DNA of 64,000 nt from JBFMFH01 sp040752275 (GTDB lineage Bacteria; Acidobacteriota; Vicinamibacteria; Vicinamibacterales; JAKQTR01), in contig JBFMFH010000092.1 of the NCBI GenBank assembly GCA_040752275.1, forward strand, positions 1 through 64,000. The letters run 5' to 3'. The notes under the pieces are model-generated. The model saw only the letters and a list, made by a program, of their open reading frames with translations, was not told where the DNA came from and made no database searches. Position 1 is the stretch's first letter, and each line of letters opens with the position of its first letter. The translations under genes and the position numbers were made by a program. This document shows, one piece after another, positions 1 through 8,842 of this stretch.

Positions 1-2329
1 GCCGGCCGCCGTCCTCCACGAACTTCTTCAGTTCGGGGACGGTCTTCGAAATGCTGACGCTGCCCAGTTGCGCCCGGTATTCCTCCGGGATGTTGCTGGC
101 CTGCGGCTGTCCGCCCATGAAGGCGTCCGGCCCGCCACCGGTCTCGCGGGCCGGGATAGCGCCGTCGACAAACACGAGCACGTCGTACTTCGCGATCAGA
201 TGACCCGCGTCGAGCGCCTGCGGGTAGACGACCTCGAACGGGAATCCGTATTGCTCGAAGAGCCAGCGCGTCCAGCCGGATGGCATCGATCCGCCGTACC
301 GGTCCCACAGCCCGATGCGCACCTTCTTCAGCTTGACGGCACCGGCCGGCACGCGTGCCGACGTACCGACGAATGTCAGTCCCACCTCGTCGGCCAGCGT
401 CTGAAGCTGTGGCATCGTCGTCGCCTTCGCCGCCACGTACACCGAACCCGGCACGAACGACGCCGCGCCCTCGGTCATCGCTTCCGTCAGGCGGTACACG
501 TCCTCGCCTGCCGCCAACAGGCGGTTGATGGCGACGAACGCGTCGTTGACCTGCCCGCTGACCAGGTAGCCCACCGCACGGCGGCGAGGCGCCGCCACGG
601 AACCCTTGGGCGGCTTCACGACGTCGGGCACGACTTCGAACGGTCCGTCGAAGCCGTCGAGGATCCGATCGAACTTCACGCCCATCTGATAGGCGAGCGT
701 CCAGCCCGCGCTGTCGTACGGCGGACGCGGCGGGCCGCCGGGATACGCGAAATCGTTGGGGTGGTCCTGGGGCTCGAGCAGGTCGAGCACCATCGCCCGT
801 GCCGCCTGCGCGGTCTTGAGCACGTACGACCCGGCCGGGTATGTCTTGCCGGCAATCTCGAAGGGCGCCGTCGCGCGGTGCACGCGCACGCCGTTCTTGA
901 GCAACGCGTTGACGAACTTGGTCGCCGTGAGGAAGTCCGGCTGATCCGACGGCAGGACGAAGCCGCGCGGGTCGCGGTCTTCCGGCTTGCGAAGCAGCTC
1001 GAAGTACTTGGCGGCCGCGCCTCCCCGGCCGCCGCCGCCCCGACCGCCCCCGCGCCCGCCCGCGGCCAGCGGCGGGTTCTCGCGCGCGATCTGCGCCTGC
1101 AGCGCCTCGACGCGCTTGGGCGTGACCGTCCAGGTGTCCGTGCTTCCGCGGGCGATCTGGTTTCTGCCCATCGTGTAGAGGTTGAACAGGAAGGTGTCGC
1201 GATACCGCGATGCCACATCCAGGACGGCGCGGTTGGCCGTGATCTCGTAGTCGATGGACTGGCGGATGTGCCAGCGCTGGGGCATGATCGGGAACGGGTA
1301 GTCGTTCGACGGCAACATCCGCTGCGGCACAAACGGGATCTCCTGCGGCGTGGGATTGCCGATGATCTCGGTCAGCAGCCCGATGATGTTCTGAAAATAC
1401 GCCGTCGTCCGCAGCCCGCCGTTCCACCACGTCGAGTAGCTCGCCCCCGACCTCATGGTCGTCCCGGGCTTGCCTTCAGCCGCCATGCGGCTGTGCATGG
1501 CCGTCCCCACCTGCTCGATGCCCAGCGGGATGAGGGGATCGTAGTAGTAGTTGAACGGGTCCCGGAACGGTGGCATGAACTCCACGGTTCCCGCCGGGCC
1601 GGACTGGTGGTGGTTGTACATGATCTGGGGGTACCACTGCCGGAACATGACGCGGTTCATGTTCTCGGTCTCGGGCATGTTGACCATGTACGAGTCGCGG
1701 TTGTTGTCGTGACCTGCGTACTTCTGGTAGAGGCGCGGGAGCCCGGCCGACGAGCGCCGAGCCGGGTCCGGATTGCGCATGTACCAGTTGGAGACCAGTT
1801 CCATCCCGTCGGGATTCGCCGGGACGCACAGGACAATGACGTCGTCCAGGAACCTCATCGTCTCCGCGTCCGTGCGGGTCACCATCTGGTAGACGAACTC
1901 GACGAGCGACTGGGCGCCGACGACCTCGGTCGCGTGCAGCCCTCCGTCGATCCACACGACTGCTCTGCCCTCCGAGGCCAGCTTGCGGGCTTCCTCATCC
2001 GTGAGTCCCACCGCCTCGTGGAGCTGTGCGGAGATCGTCCGGTAGTGCTCAAGGCGCTTGTGGTTCTCGGGAGACGTGATGATGGCCATCCACTGCGTGC
2101 GGCCTTCCGCCGTCCTGCCGATGTCGACCAGCGTCATGCGATCCGAGGCCTGGTCGAGCGTCTTCCAGTAGGCCTCGGTGTCCGTGTAGTTGGCGAGCAC
2201 GTAGTCGTCGCCGATGTTGAATCCGTAGTGCTCCTTGGGCGTTGGAATACGGCCCTGGGCCTGGACCGCCACCGCGGCCCCGGCAAGTGCGATGAGTACG
2301 AGCGCGAAAACCCTGTGCCGGTGCAGCAT
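1..2329 (-). CDS. M14-family zinc carboxypeptidase, secreted (3' end outside window)
   Basis: This is a secreted metallocarboxypeptidase of the M14 family that should remove C-terminal residues from peptides outside the cytoplasm. The ATG at 2329 follows an AAAGGAG ribosome site and opens a signal peptide ending near VQAQ (residue 25). Zinc-site motifs visible are HATE (H132, E135) and the third-ligand region NHH (about 240), with the substrate-binding NPDG motif at 172-175. A Gly/Arg-rich low-complexity linker lies near residues 420-435. About 776 codons are present and the frame runs off the left edge, so the C-terminus is unknown. It is divergent from the cytochrome genes that start at 2535. 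Family assignment is firm; the substrate is not known. Confidence 0.9.
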   Translation of the reverse strand, partial: MLHRHRVFALVLIALAGAAVAVQAQGRIPTPKEHYGFNIGDDYVLANYTDTEAYWKTLDQASDRMTLVDIGRTAEGRTQWMAIITSPENHKRLEHYRTISAQLHEAVGLTDEEARKLASEGRAVVWIDGGLHATEVVGAQSLVEFVYQMVTRTDAETMRFLDDVIVLCVPANPDGMELVSNWYMRNPDPARRSSAGLPRLYQKYAGHDNNRDSYMVNMPETENMNRVMFRQWYPQIMYNHHQSGPAGTVEFMPPFRDPFNYYYDPLIPLGIEQVGTAMHSRMAAEGKPGTTMRSGASYSTWWNGGLRTTAYFQNIIGLLTEIIGNPTPQEIPFVPQRMLPSNDYPFPIMPQRWHIRQSIDYEITANRAVLDVASRYRDTFLFNLYTMGRNQIARGSTDTWTVTPKRVEALQAQIARENPPLAAGGRGGGRGGGGRGGAAAKYFELLRKPEDRDPRGFVLPSDQPDFLTATKFVNALLKNGVRVHRATAPFEIAGKTYPAGSYVLKTAQAARAMVLDLLEPQDHPNDFAYPGGPPRPPYDSAGWTLAYQMGVKFDRILDGFDGPFEVVPDVVKPPKGSVAAPRRRAVGYLVSGQVNDAFVAINRLLAAGEDVYRLTEAMTEGAASFVPGSVYVAAKATTMPQLQTLADEVGLTFVGTSARVPAGAVKLKKVRIGLWDRYGGSMPSGWTRWLFEQYGFPFEVVYPQALDAGHLIAKYDVLVFVDGAIPARETGGGPDAFMGGQPQASNIPEEYRAQLGSVSISKTVPELKKFVEDGGR

Positions 2330-2534
2330 CGACGCCTTCTCCTTTGGCGTAACTGAGAGTCCCTGGAACGCACACGCAGCTAATGCCCGCGGACGCCGAG
2401 GGGCACGGCGCGCGCATACCATAGCGCGTTTGCCACGCGATTTCCACCGGCGTTACCGCCGGCCTGGCCGGGTGCGGTAGAATCGCGAAGGGAACACCCC
2501 ATAGATCAACCGCGTTTCCTCGGGAGGACACCGT

Positions 2535-3854
2535 ATGCCCCGTTACTGGCAAGGCGTCGGCCGGGCCGCCGCTCTGTGCACGGCCACGGCATGGCTCGGA
2601 TTCGCAGGTCTGGGTGCCCAGCCGTCCGCTCCGGCGTCACGGTCATCCGGCAAGGAGGTGTACGACCGCTTCTGCGCGAGCTGCCACGGCCAGTACGGCC
2701 TGGGCGACGGCCCGGCAGCGGCCATGCTGGCGCCGACGCCCCGGGACCTCACGAAGGGCGTCTACAAGTTCCGGTCGACCGAGTCGGGAAGCCTCCCCAC
2801 CGACGACGACCTACTGAGGGTCGTGCGCGACGGCGTCTACGGGACCTCGATGATCGGCTGGTCCGATATTCTGTCGGACGGTGAGATTCAGGCCGTCGTA
2901 CAGCACGTCAAGACGCTGTCGCCGCGTTTCGCGAGCGAGCGGCCCGCGCCCGTGAAGGTCGCGCCCGAACCCGCCTCGACCTCGGAGAGCGTCGCGGCGG
3001 GCAGGGCGGTCTACGAGAACCTGCAGTGTGCGGCCTGTCACGGCGAAGAAGGTCGCGGTGCGGGTGCCATCGCCGGCGTGCTTCAGGATGACTGGGGCAA
3101 CCTGCTGAAACCGGCGCGGTTGACCGAGCCCTGGAGCTTCCGTGGGGGCTCCAGCACGCGCGACATCTACCTGCGTCTCAAGACCGGGATCAACGGCACC
3201 CCGATGCCGGCCTTCACCGATGTGGCGACCGACAGGGAACTGTGGGACGTGGCCAACTACGTGCGGTCGCTCGGCCGCACACCCACATGGGAGATGACGG
3301 CTGACGAATTGAAGGCCCACTACGAGCAGGAGGTACGCGAGGCCACCGAGAACGCGACCGAGCGGGGCCGGCAGCTGGCGGAGACGATGGGCTGCGCCCA
3401 CTGCCACTCCCCCGTGGACAGCGAAGGCCGGGTCATGCCGGGTCTGAAGTTCGCGGGCGGCCAGAAGATCCGCCTTGGGCCGTGGGGAGACGTCGTCACC
3501 GCAAACCTGACATCTGACAGGGAGACCGGGCTGGGGTCGTACACGGATGAGGAGATTCTCAGGGCGATCACCCGCGGCATAAGGAAGGACGGATCGCGGA
3601 TGCTGCCATTCCCGATGGGCTGGACTGCGTACGCCCATCTCACGGACGCCGATCAGCGGGCGCTCGTGGCGTACCTGAGGACGATTCCGCCAGTCGTCAA
3701 CCGAATCCCGCCACCCGCGCCGCTGGGCTTCTTCGGCTACCTCGGCGCCAAGTACCGCATGCTGATCAAGGGTGAGGACATCGCGATGTACCTGTTCAGC
3801 GGAAACGCGGGGTCAGCCGGAAGCGAACAGGCGCACGCTGGCAGCGCGCAGTAG
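2535..3854 (+). CDS. Secreted multihaem c-type cytochrome (three CxxCH sites)
   Basis: A 439-residue periplasmic electron carrier with three covalent haem-attachment motifs: CASCH (47-51), CAACH (165-169) and CAHCH (287-291). Each sits in its own class-I-like cytochrome c module. The N-terminus is a signal peptide ending around residue 30, and the ATG is preceded by GGGAGGA. Modules of this kind pass electrons between periplasmic dehydrogenases and membrane oxidases. The gene is followed after 11 bp by a membrane-anchored monohaem cytochrome, so the two are probably co-transcribed and work as a pair. No catalytic domain is visible, so the redox partner is unknown. Confidence 0.9.
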   Translation: MPRYWQGVGRAAALCTATAWLGFAGLGAQPSAPASRSSGKEVYDRFCASCHGQYGLGDGPAAAMLAPTPRDLTKGVYKFRSTESGSLPTDDDLLRVVRDGVYGTSMIGWSDILSDGEIQAVVQHVKTLSPRFASERPAPVKVAPEPASTSESVAAGRAVYENLQCAACHGEEGRGAGAIAGVLQDDWGNLLKPARLTEPWSFRGGSSTRDIYLRLKTGINGTPMPAFTDVATDRELWDVANYVRSLGRTPTWEMTADELKAHYEQEVREATENATERGRQLAETMGCAHCHSPVDSEGRVMPGLKFAGGQKIRLGPWGDVVTANLTSDRETGLGSYTDEEILRAITRGIRKDGSRMLPFPMGWTAYAHLTDADQRALVAYLRTIPPVVNRIPPPAPLGFFGYLGAKYRMLIKGEDIAMYLFSGNAGSAGSEQAHAGSAQ

Positions 3855-3865
3855 GAGGACGCACC

Positions 3866-4471
3866 ATGGCCACGCGCATACTCAAGTGGATGTTCGTCGT
3901 ACTGGTGATCCTCGCCGGCGGGGGATTCACTGCGTTCCTGTACTTCATTCCGCCCTTCACGGTGATCGCACCCGAGACGTTCGTCGAGACGACCGGCGCC
4001 CTACCTCCGCCGTTGGACGACATCACGGACCCGGCAACGCGCGCCATCGCGGAACGGGGCAAGTACCTCGTTCTGACGGCCGACTGTGGGGGTTGTCACC
4101 AGACGCCGCCCGAACCCGACCCGGTCATGTACCTGGCCGGCGGCATGCGCCTCGCGACCACAACTCATGGGATGGTCGTGAGCCGAAACCTGACGCCGGA
4201 CAAGGAAACGGGGATAGGCGGACGCACGGACGACGAACTCAAGCGCGTGCTGCGCGCGGGCATCTCCCACGACGGGAGGCCACTCTCATCGCGTGCGATG
4301 CCGTGGCCGGACCCGTCGAACTGGAGTGACGAGGACATTCACGCCGTCATCACCTACCTGCGACACATCAAGGCGGTCCGGCACGCCATCCCCGACGGGG
4401 CGTCAGTGCCCGAGATGCCGCCGGGCGCCATCGAAGCATTCTGGGGAGGCTCGGACGCGGGGCGGAGGTAG
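3866..4471 (+). CDS. Membrane-anchored monohaem cytochrome c
   Basis: A 201-residue cytochrome with one uncleaved-looking N-terminal membrane segment (residues about 8-30) and one haem site, CGGCH (74-78). The ribosome site AGGAGG overlaps the stop codon of the upstream triple-haem cytochrome, which indicates translational coupling. The C-terminal region resembles the third module of the upstream protein (paired NLTPDKETGIGG- and NLTSDRETGLGS-like segments, both followed by hexad helices), so duplication is likely. It probably passes electrons between the soluble triple-haem protein and the membrane. Confidence 0.88.
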   Translation: MATRILKWMFVVLVILAGGGFTAFLYFIPPFTVIAPETFVETTGALPPPLDDITDPATRAIAERGKYLVLTADCGGCHQTPPEPDPVMYLAGGMRLATTTHGMVVSRNLTPDKETGIGGRTDDELKRVLRAGISHDGRPLSSRAMPWPDPSNWSDEDIHAVITYLRHIKAVRHAIPDGASVPEMPPGAIEAFWGGSDAGRR

Positions 4472-4530
4472 GCGGAGCCTGGAGCCGGGAGTCGGGAGTC
4501 GGGCTGCCACGCCCAGCCCCACGCCCGATG

Positions 4531-4567
4531 ATCCCCGAATCCCGAACCCCGAATCCCGAATCCCGGA
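4531..4567. repeat. CCCGAAT heptamer array
   Basis: Near-perfect tandem copies of the heptamer CCCGAAT lie between the convergent cytochrome and SLC13 genes and run up to the stop codon of the latter (4570). Degenerate GGGAGTC copies precede them from about 4485. The same heptamer recurs at 14036, 14332, 15911, 40309 and 44134. Confidence 0.85.
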
Positions 4568-4569
4568 AC

Positions 4570-5955
4570 CTACATCATTCCAGTGGCCCGCCAATACCCC
4601 ACCGCGGCCCACAGCGCGACGATCGTGACGGCGAGGTACACCGTGGCAAGGCGGAAGCGGTCTCCGTCGACGTAGGCCTGCTTCTTGGTGATGCCCTCCG
4701 TCATCACGATCCAGATGTTCTGGTACGGGAACCAGAACACGTGCAGCGGCAGGAGGATGACGCCACCGAGCAGGATTGGCGTCAGGCCCCACCCTGACGC
4801 CACGCCGACGAGCGCCAGGAAGAACGTGGCGATCGTGATGAAGCCGACCGGGTCCACGAAGCGCATGGCCATGACCGCTAGCCCGAGGCCCGCCACGAGC
4901 AGCCAGGGGTTGCCCGAGAGCGGCGCCAACATGGGCACGATGTAACCCGAGAGCCAGTTGCTGATCTTGTAGGTGGTGATCACCGTGCCCAGGCTGAGCA
5001 TGCCGCCCACGAACAGGGTCAGGTTCCACGGGATGCCCGTCCCGATCTCCGGAGCCTGGAGCACTCCGGCAGCGAAGAGCGCCGTCAGGGCCAGCATACC
5101 GATGGCTTCCGCCGGGATCGTGTGCCACGGTTGCGACGCCCAGGCCGCGATCGACATCGCGACGATCATCGCCGTCAGGCCCTCCGCACGGCTCATCTTC
5201 CCCAGTCTGGCCAGTTCGCCGCCGACCACTGCGTGCGTTACGCCGAGGCCGCCGTCCGGCTTCAGGACCAGCATGTTGGCCACCAGGATCAGGACGCACC
5301 AGACGAGCGTCGGCACGACCATCGCGGCGGCGTAGTCGAGCCACGCTATCGGAATCCCCTGGTTGGCGAACAGGCCGGCGAGATACGGCCCCCACAGCGC
5401 ACCCGTCAGCAGCGCGCACCCCGGCAGCACGGCCATCTCGAAGGTGCTCAGGATGATGAGGGCCGAGCCCCGGCCCGGCAGCGGGAGGTCCAGGGCCTGC
5501 ACGAGCGCCCACGCGATGGGCATGAGGATCGCCGTCCGGACGGTCATCGAGGGGATGCCGAGCGTCAGAATGAAGCCGATCAACAGGAACGCGAAGAGCA
5601 CGCCCGCGTAGGTGGGCGGGAACAGCAGGAGGATCCGGTACGCAATCCGCCGCGCGAGCCCGGTCTTGTCCATCGCGTAGCCGAAGAACAGGACGGCCAC
5701 GAGAATCCAGAACCCTGATGCGGCAAACCCGCTGAGCGCGACGGAACCAGGCACGCCAAGCGCCATCAAGAGCCCCAGCACCAGGATGGCCGTGACGCCC
5801 GCCGCGAACACCTCGGTCGCCCAGAACAGGACACCGAGTACGATCATCGCCAGCACGCGCTGGCCAATCGGTTCGAGCGTCCCGACCCCGGGCCATGCCC
5901 AAATGAGGATGGCCGCGAGCATTCCGCCGACGGCTCCGAACAGGCGACGCTTCAT
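4570..5955 (-). CDS. SLC13/DASS-type anion (dicarboxylate-like) symporter
   Basis: A 461-residue inner-membrane protein with about eleven to twelve hydrophobic segments. It carries SLC13-type features: a conserved GIPSMTVRTAILMPIAWAL-like re-entrant region near residue 135 and a second repeat half around 320-400. Members of this family import dicarboxylates, sulfate or other anions with sodium. The ATG at 5955 has an excellent AAGGAGG site seven bases upstream. It stands alone on the minus strand, convergent with the cytochromes, so context does not identify the substrate. Confidence 0.85.
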   Translation of the reverse strand: MKRRLFGAVGGMLAAILIWAWPGVGTLEPIGQRVLAMIVLGVLFWATEVFAAGVTAILVLGLLMALGVPGSVALSGFAASGFWILVAVLFFGYAMDKTGLARRIAYRILLLFPPTYAGVLFAFLLIGFILTLGIPSMTVRTAILMPIAWALVQALDLPLPGRGSALIILSTFEMAVLPGCALLTGALWGPYLAGLFANQGIPIAWLDYAAAMVVPTLVWCVLILVANMLVLKPDGGLGVTHAVVGGELARLGKMSRAEGLTAMIVAMSIAAWASQPWHTIPAEAIGMLALTALFAAGVLQAPEIGTGIPWNLTLFVGGMLSLGTVITTYKISNWLSGYIVPMLAPLSGNPWLLVAGLGLAVMAMRFVDPVGFITIATFFLALVGVASGWGLTPILLGGVILLPLHVFWFPYQNIWIVMTEGITKKQAYVDGDRFRLATVYLAVTIVALWAAVGYWRATGMM

Positions 5956-6081
5956 GACGGCAACCTCCTTGGCGTGGGGGGAGAGTGTACACCGTCAAGG
6001 GCACCGCGGATCTAAGCGGCATGGCCAGCGGCACATGGACCGGCAGGAAGGCGGAGCACTGACCCGGAGAGGCACCGGATC

Positions 6082-6426
6082 CTATCGTCGCGCCGACAGG
6101 ATCGCCGAGGCGCGCACGCTGAACCAGCTCAGCAGGCATGCGGCCGCGGTCGTGACCAGCGGCCGGAGCCAGGCATGGTTCACGCCTGCCAGGGTTGGCA
6201 GTCGGGAATAGTCGGCCGAGATGGCGAGAAACGCCGCGAGTCCGACCAGAGCAAGCAGCACGATGCCGGCGGCGATGATCGCCGGCAGGGCACGGCGCCA
6301 CGGGAACTCGATTGGCGGCGGCATGGCAGCTTCCCGCCGCACGGCGGCGATCACGTTCCCGGCGAATCGGCTCGACGGCACCACGTCGGGCTCAGCCGCG
6401 AGCACCCGATCCAGTTCGTCGTTCAT
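6082..6426 (-). CDS. Small two-helix membrane protein, likely anti-sigma partner
   Basis: A 114-residue protein with a short polar N-terminus (about 40 residues) and two membrane helices (about 45-70 and 84-108). Its start overlaps the end of the upstream ECF sigma gene as ATGA, so the two are translationally coupled. That placement, plus the cytosolic-tail and membrane layout, suggests an anti-sigma factor or sensor for that sigma. No HxxxCxxC zinc motif is present, so it is not a classical ZAS anti-sigma. The role rests mainly on context. Confidence 0.65.
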   Translation of the reverse strand: MNDELDRVLAAEPDVVPSSRFAGNVIAAVRREAAMPPPIEFPWRRALPAIIAAGIVLLALVGLAAFLAISADYSRLPTLAGVNHAWLRPLVTTAAACLLSWFSVRASAILSARR

Positions 6427-6992
6427 GGCGACGCCTCAACCAGACTTCGGACGGTTGCATCGCGCCCGAGCCGACGACGCAGGAGGGCGCGGCCTCGGCT
6501 CAGCCTGGCCTTGATGGTGCCCACGGGCGAAGAGAGCACCTCAGCCACGCGGTTCACGTCCATGTCGAAGAAGTAGAACAATAGCAGGACGTCCCGGTAC
6601 CGCGCCGGCAGCCGGAGGACCTCCCGTCTCACGGCGTTGTCGCGCTCGCGCAACGCCAGGCCCATAGCGGGATCGTGCCAGCCGGCAGGCTCGGGCGCCT
6701 CATCGAGTGGCAGCAGGGGCGGCGGACCCGTCTTGGTGGCCCGCCGGCAGGCATTCACGGCCACAGCGAAGAGCCACGTCGAGAACGAGCCCTCGCCTCT
6801 CCAGGTCTTCAGTCCGCGAAACACGCGAAGGAACACATCCTGTGCGATGTCCTCCGCTCGCCCCCGCTCCCGACAGTAGCGCCAGGCGAGGTTCACCATC
6901 GGCGTCTGCCATCGTTCGACGATGCCCGCAAAGGCCTCGAGATCGCCGTCCAGCACGCGGCGCACATCCCGCCGGTCTGCGTTCTCGTCCAT
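6423..6992 (-). CDS. ECF-family RNA polymerase sigma factor
   Basis: A 189-residue sigma-70 family regulator of the extracytoplasmic-function type. Region 2 is visible at about 20-85 (AEDIAQDVFLRVFRGLKTW, then FSTWLFAVAVN), and region 4 at about 118-178, with the DNA-binding helix SSPVGTIKARLSRGRALL. The frame is open upstream to 7232, but the ATG at 6992 gives the usual ECF length and N-terminus, so that start is chosen. It is coupled to the small membrane protein downstream and is divergent from the membrane protein gene at 7132. Confidence 0.9.
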   Translation of the reverse strand: MDENADRRDVRRVLDGDLEAFAGIVERWQTPMVNLAWRYCRERGRAEDIAQDVFLRVFRGLKTWRGEGSFSTWLFAVAVNACRRATKTGPPPLLPLDEAPEPAGWHDPAMGLALRERDNAVRREVLRLPARYRDVLLLFYFFDMDVNRVAEVLSSPVGTIKARLSRGRALLRRRLGRDATVRSLVEASP

Positions 6993-7131
6993 GGGCTCTG
7001 TCTCGGTGAGATACGTCCTCACCGCCGCCGGTTGCATTGTCGGCGGGATCATCCCGGACGCGCAATCCTCGTCCCCTTGCAACCTCAGGCGCGGGTCACG
7101 TATCTCACCTATCAGAGATAGGAGGTCACAG

Positions 7132-7536
7132 ATGGCGTGGATGGGCGTGGCGGGCATGTTGATGGGTGCCGTCGTGATTCTGACGGTGTTCTCATTCATC
7201 ACCATCGTCAACTGGACGGAGAGTCGTCGCAAGGAGCGCGAGTCGTTCTACCGGACCGAGCTGCTCAAGCAATTGACGCAGCAGCCGGGGCCGGCAGCCG
7301 ACAGGGTCGCCGAGATGCTCCGCGAGGAGGACCGGCGGGCCGAAGCGCGGCGCCGCGAGGGCCTGAAGTTGGGTGGCCTCATCACCACTGCCGTCGGCGT
7401 GGGCATCATGGTGTTCCTGCGCTTGCAGGTCGGCGATGAAGAGGTGTATCTGGCCGGGCTCATTCCGCTCCTCGTGGGCGTGACGATGTTGGTCTACGCC
7501 TACGTGCTCGCGCCGAAACCGGACCAGTCAGCCTGA
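7132..7536 (+). CDS. Small membrane protein (DUF6249-like)
   Basis: A 134-residue protein with an N-terminal membrane helix (about 5-25), a charged helical segment rich in Arg/Glu (28-75), and two closely spaced C-terminal membrane helices (about 80-125). This layout resembles the DUF6249 group, but I cannot confirm it. The ATG at 7132 follows ATAGGAGG and is preferred over upstream in-frame codons. It is divergent from the ECF sigma gene (140 bp apart), so it could be a target or sensor of that sigma. Function unknown. Confidence 0.7.
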   Translation: MAWMGVAGMLMGAVVILTVFSFITIVNWTESRRKERESFYRTELLKQLTQQPGPAADRVAEMLREEDRRAEARRREGLKLGGLITTAVGVGIMVFLRLQVGDEEVYLAGLIPLLVGVTMLVYAYVLAPKPDQSA

Positions 7537-7668
7537 GTTGTATCGCTACGTGGCGTCGATGTCGCGAGGACAGGGGCGTGAGGCCCGGGATGCGCCGCCT
7601 GACCCGTTCGCGGTGCGAGTCGTACGTACAGGTTCCCCGAACAGGCGGCGCAGCGTCGGCTCCTCGTG

Positions 7669-8058
7669 TCAGCGCCTGGTACGGAGTTCGCCGATGAGTT
7701 GGGCGACGAGCAATTCCACGCGCTTCACCTCGCGGGTCATCGCGAGCCGTTCCATCTGCATCCAGTACCAGTTCTTGCCGCCCATGGCCGCGACCGTGCA
7801 GAGGAACAGACCGGCGCCCCAGCGGAGCATCGCGGGAACCTCTTCGGTTCTCAGGAACTGCAGGCCGCAGAACAGGCCCGCCGCTGTGCACAAGAGGATC
7901 ATGGCGAGGAACATGCCGCCGTACCAGCGCAGCCGGCCGCGAAACACTTCGGTCACCATGTCGGGCAGACCGGGCTCGCCGAGCCCGTCCAGCGCCTTGA
8001 TACCCTCGGCCTCGAGAGACTCGCGAATGAGCCGGTCCACGTCGTTCGGACGTTCCAT
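7669..8058 (-). CDS. Small membrane protein paired with ECF sigma (DUF6768-like)
   Basis: A 129-residue protein: soluble N-terminus containing LGEPGLPDMVTEVFRGRLRW (about 26-45), two membrane helices (about 47-67 and 75-92), then a basic tail with a possible coiled coil. The segment just before the first helix is the kind seen in DUF6768 proteins encoded next to ECF sigma genes. GGAGG precedes the ATG at 8058, which begins one base after the stop codon of the sigma gene, so the pair is an operon. It is the likely membrane partner or anti-sigma of that sigma. Confidence 0.68.
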   Translation of the reverse strand: MERPNDVDRLIRESLEAEGIKALDGLGEPGLPDMVTEVFRGRLRWYGGMFLAMILLCTAAGLFCGLQFLRTEEVPAMLRWGAGLFLCTVAAMGGKNWYWMQMERLAMTREVKRVELLVAQLIGELRTRR

Positions 8059-8059
8059 C

Positions 8060-8593
8060 TCACACCTCCAGGGCCGCCCGAACCTGCGCTCGGGCATGAT
8101 AGAGCCGGGACTTGACGGTTCCGACCGGAACGACGAGTGCCTCCGCGATCTCCCCCACGCTCAGGCCCTCGACGTAGAACATCGCCAGCAGGGCCCGCTG
8201 CGCGGGATCGAGGCGGTGCAGCACCTCGCGCACGGCCGTGCGCACCTCAGGCGGCTCGGCTGGCGCAAGGGGCTCGGAGCTTCGGTCGGATTCGGCGAGA
8301 CGCTGGCGGGCGCGCTGCCGGCCCGAGATCCAGTCGGCACAGCGGCGGCTCGTGATGCGCAGAGCCCAGGCGCCGAACCGGGCGGGATCCTCGAGCCGAA
8401 TCAGTCCGCGGGCAATGGCAAGCCACGTGTCCTGCACGGCATCCTGTGCGCCCTCGGCGTCGCCCGTCAGGCGACGCGCGTGCCGCAGCAGGCGGGGGTG
8501 CCACCGTTCGGCCAGCCGCTCGAACGCGCCGACTTGTCCCCGCTGGGCGCCAAGCACCAGGTACTCGTCGACGATTTGCGCCCGCGTCCTCAT
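8060..8593 (-). CDS. ECF-family RNA polymerase sigma factor
   Basis: A 177-residue ECF sigma factor. Region 2 lies at about 20-90 (AQDAVQDTWLAIARGLIRL, then FGAWALRITSRRCADW), and region 4 at about 117-173, with the recognition helix VPVGTVKSRLYHARAQV. It is the first gene of a two-gene operon with the small membrane protein ending at 7669. Upstream lies a block of strong inverted repeats (8682-8842), which may set the 5' leader or insulate it from the DUF190 gene. Confidence 0.9.
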   Translation of the reverse strand: MRTRAQIVDEYLVLGAQRGQVGAFERLAERWHPRLLRHARRLTGDAEGAQDAVQDTWLAIARGLIRLEDPARFGAWALRITSRRCADWISGRQRARQRLAESDRSSEPLAPAEPPEVRTAVREVLHRLDPAQRALLAMFYVEGLSVGEIAEALVVPVGTVKSRLYHARAQVRAALEV

Positions 8594-8681
8594 CCGTCCC
8601 CTCGTCTGTAAGGTCGATCCGGACGCCGTTCCGGTTCACTCCGGCAGCGGCGACGCGGTTCGGAAGCGGGAGACCCGCGGC

Positions 8682-8748
8682 TAGACGTCTTGAAGGCCAA
8701 GATCCGTTGCAGATGACTCAAGTTTCGCTCCGGCCTTCAAGACGTCTA
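8682..8748. repeat. 17-bp perfect inverted repeat
   Basis: TAGACGTCTTGAAGGCC at 8682-8698 is exactly complementary to 8732-8748, with a 33-nt loop. It lies between the ECF sigma gene and the DUF190 gene, upstream of the sigma gene on the minus strand. It is long enough for a stable RNA hairpin or a small palindromic repeat unit. Confidence 0.85.
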
Positions 8749-8749
8749 C

Positions 8750-8768
8750 GCCCCGCCGCAGGCGGGGC
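8750..8768. repeat. GC-rich hairpin GCCCCGCC/GGCGGGGC
   Basis: An 8-bp perfect stem with a 3-nt loop, one base beyond the 17-bp inverted repeat. No T-tract follows on either strand. It could terminate the DUF190 transcript reading leftward, or simply be part of a mosaic repeat block. Confidence 0.6.
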
Positions 8769-8785
8769 AAAGCCAACACTGTGAC

Positions 8786-8842
8786 CTAGCGAGGCGGAGC
8801 CGCCCCGACACGCCTCGGCGGTCTGAGGCGGAGCCTCGCTAG
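8786..8842. repeat. CTAGCGAGGC-bounded dispersed repeat, copy 1
   Basis: This element is bounded by CTAGCGAGGC (8786-8795) and its complement GCCTCGCTAG (8833-8842). Its reverse complement matches 29175-29210 at about 33 of 36 positions. The CTAG at its right end supplies the TAG stop of the DUF190 gene. Copy 2 likewise supplies the stop of the TonB receptor gene. Confidence 0.75.

Noticed and set aside
68..2356. Long plus-strand open frame opposite the M14 gene
   Set aside because: Its translation is Arg/Val/His-rich without family motifs, while the minus-strand frame has a signal, HATE, NPDG and NHH motifs and a good ribosome site.
4531..4567. Heptamer array as CRISPR
   Set aside because: Unit is 7 bp without spacers, and no cas genes are in the window.
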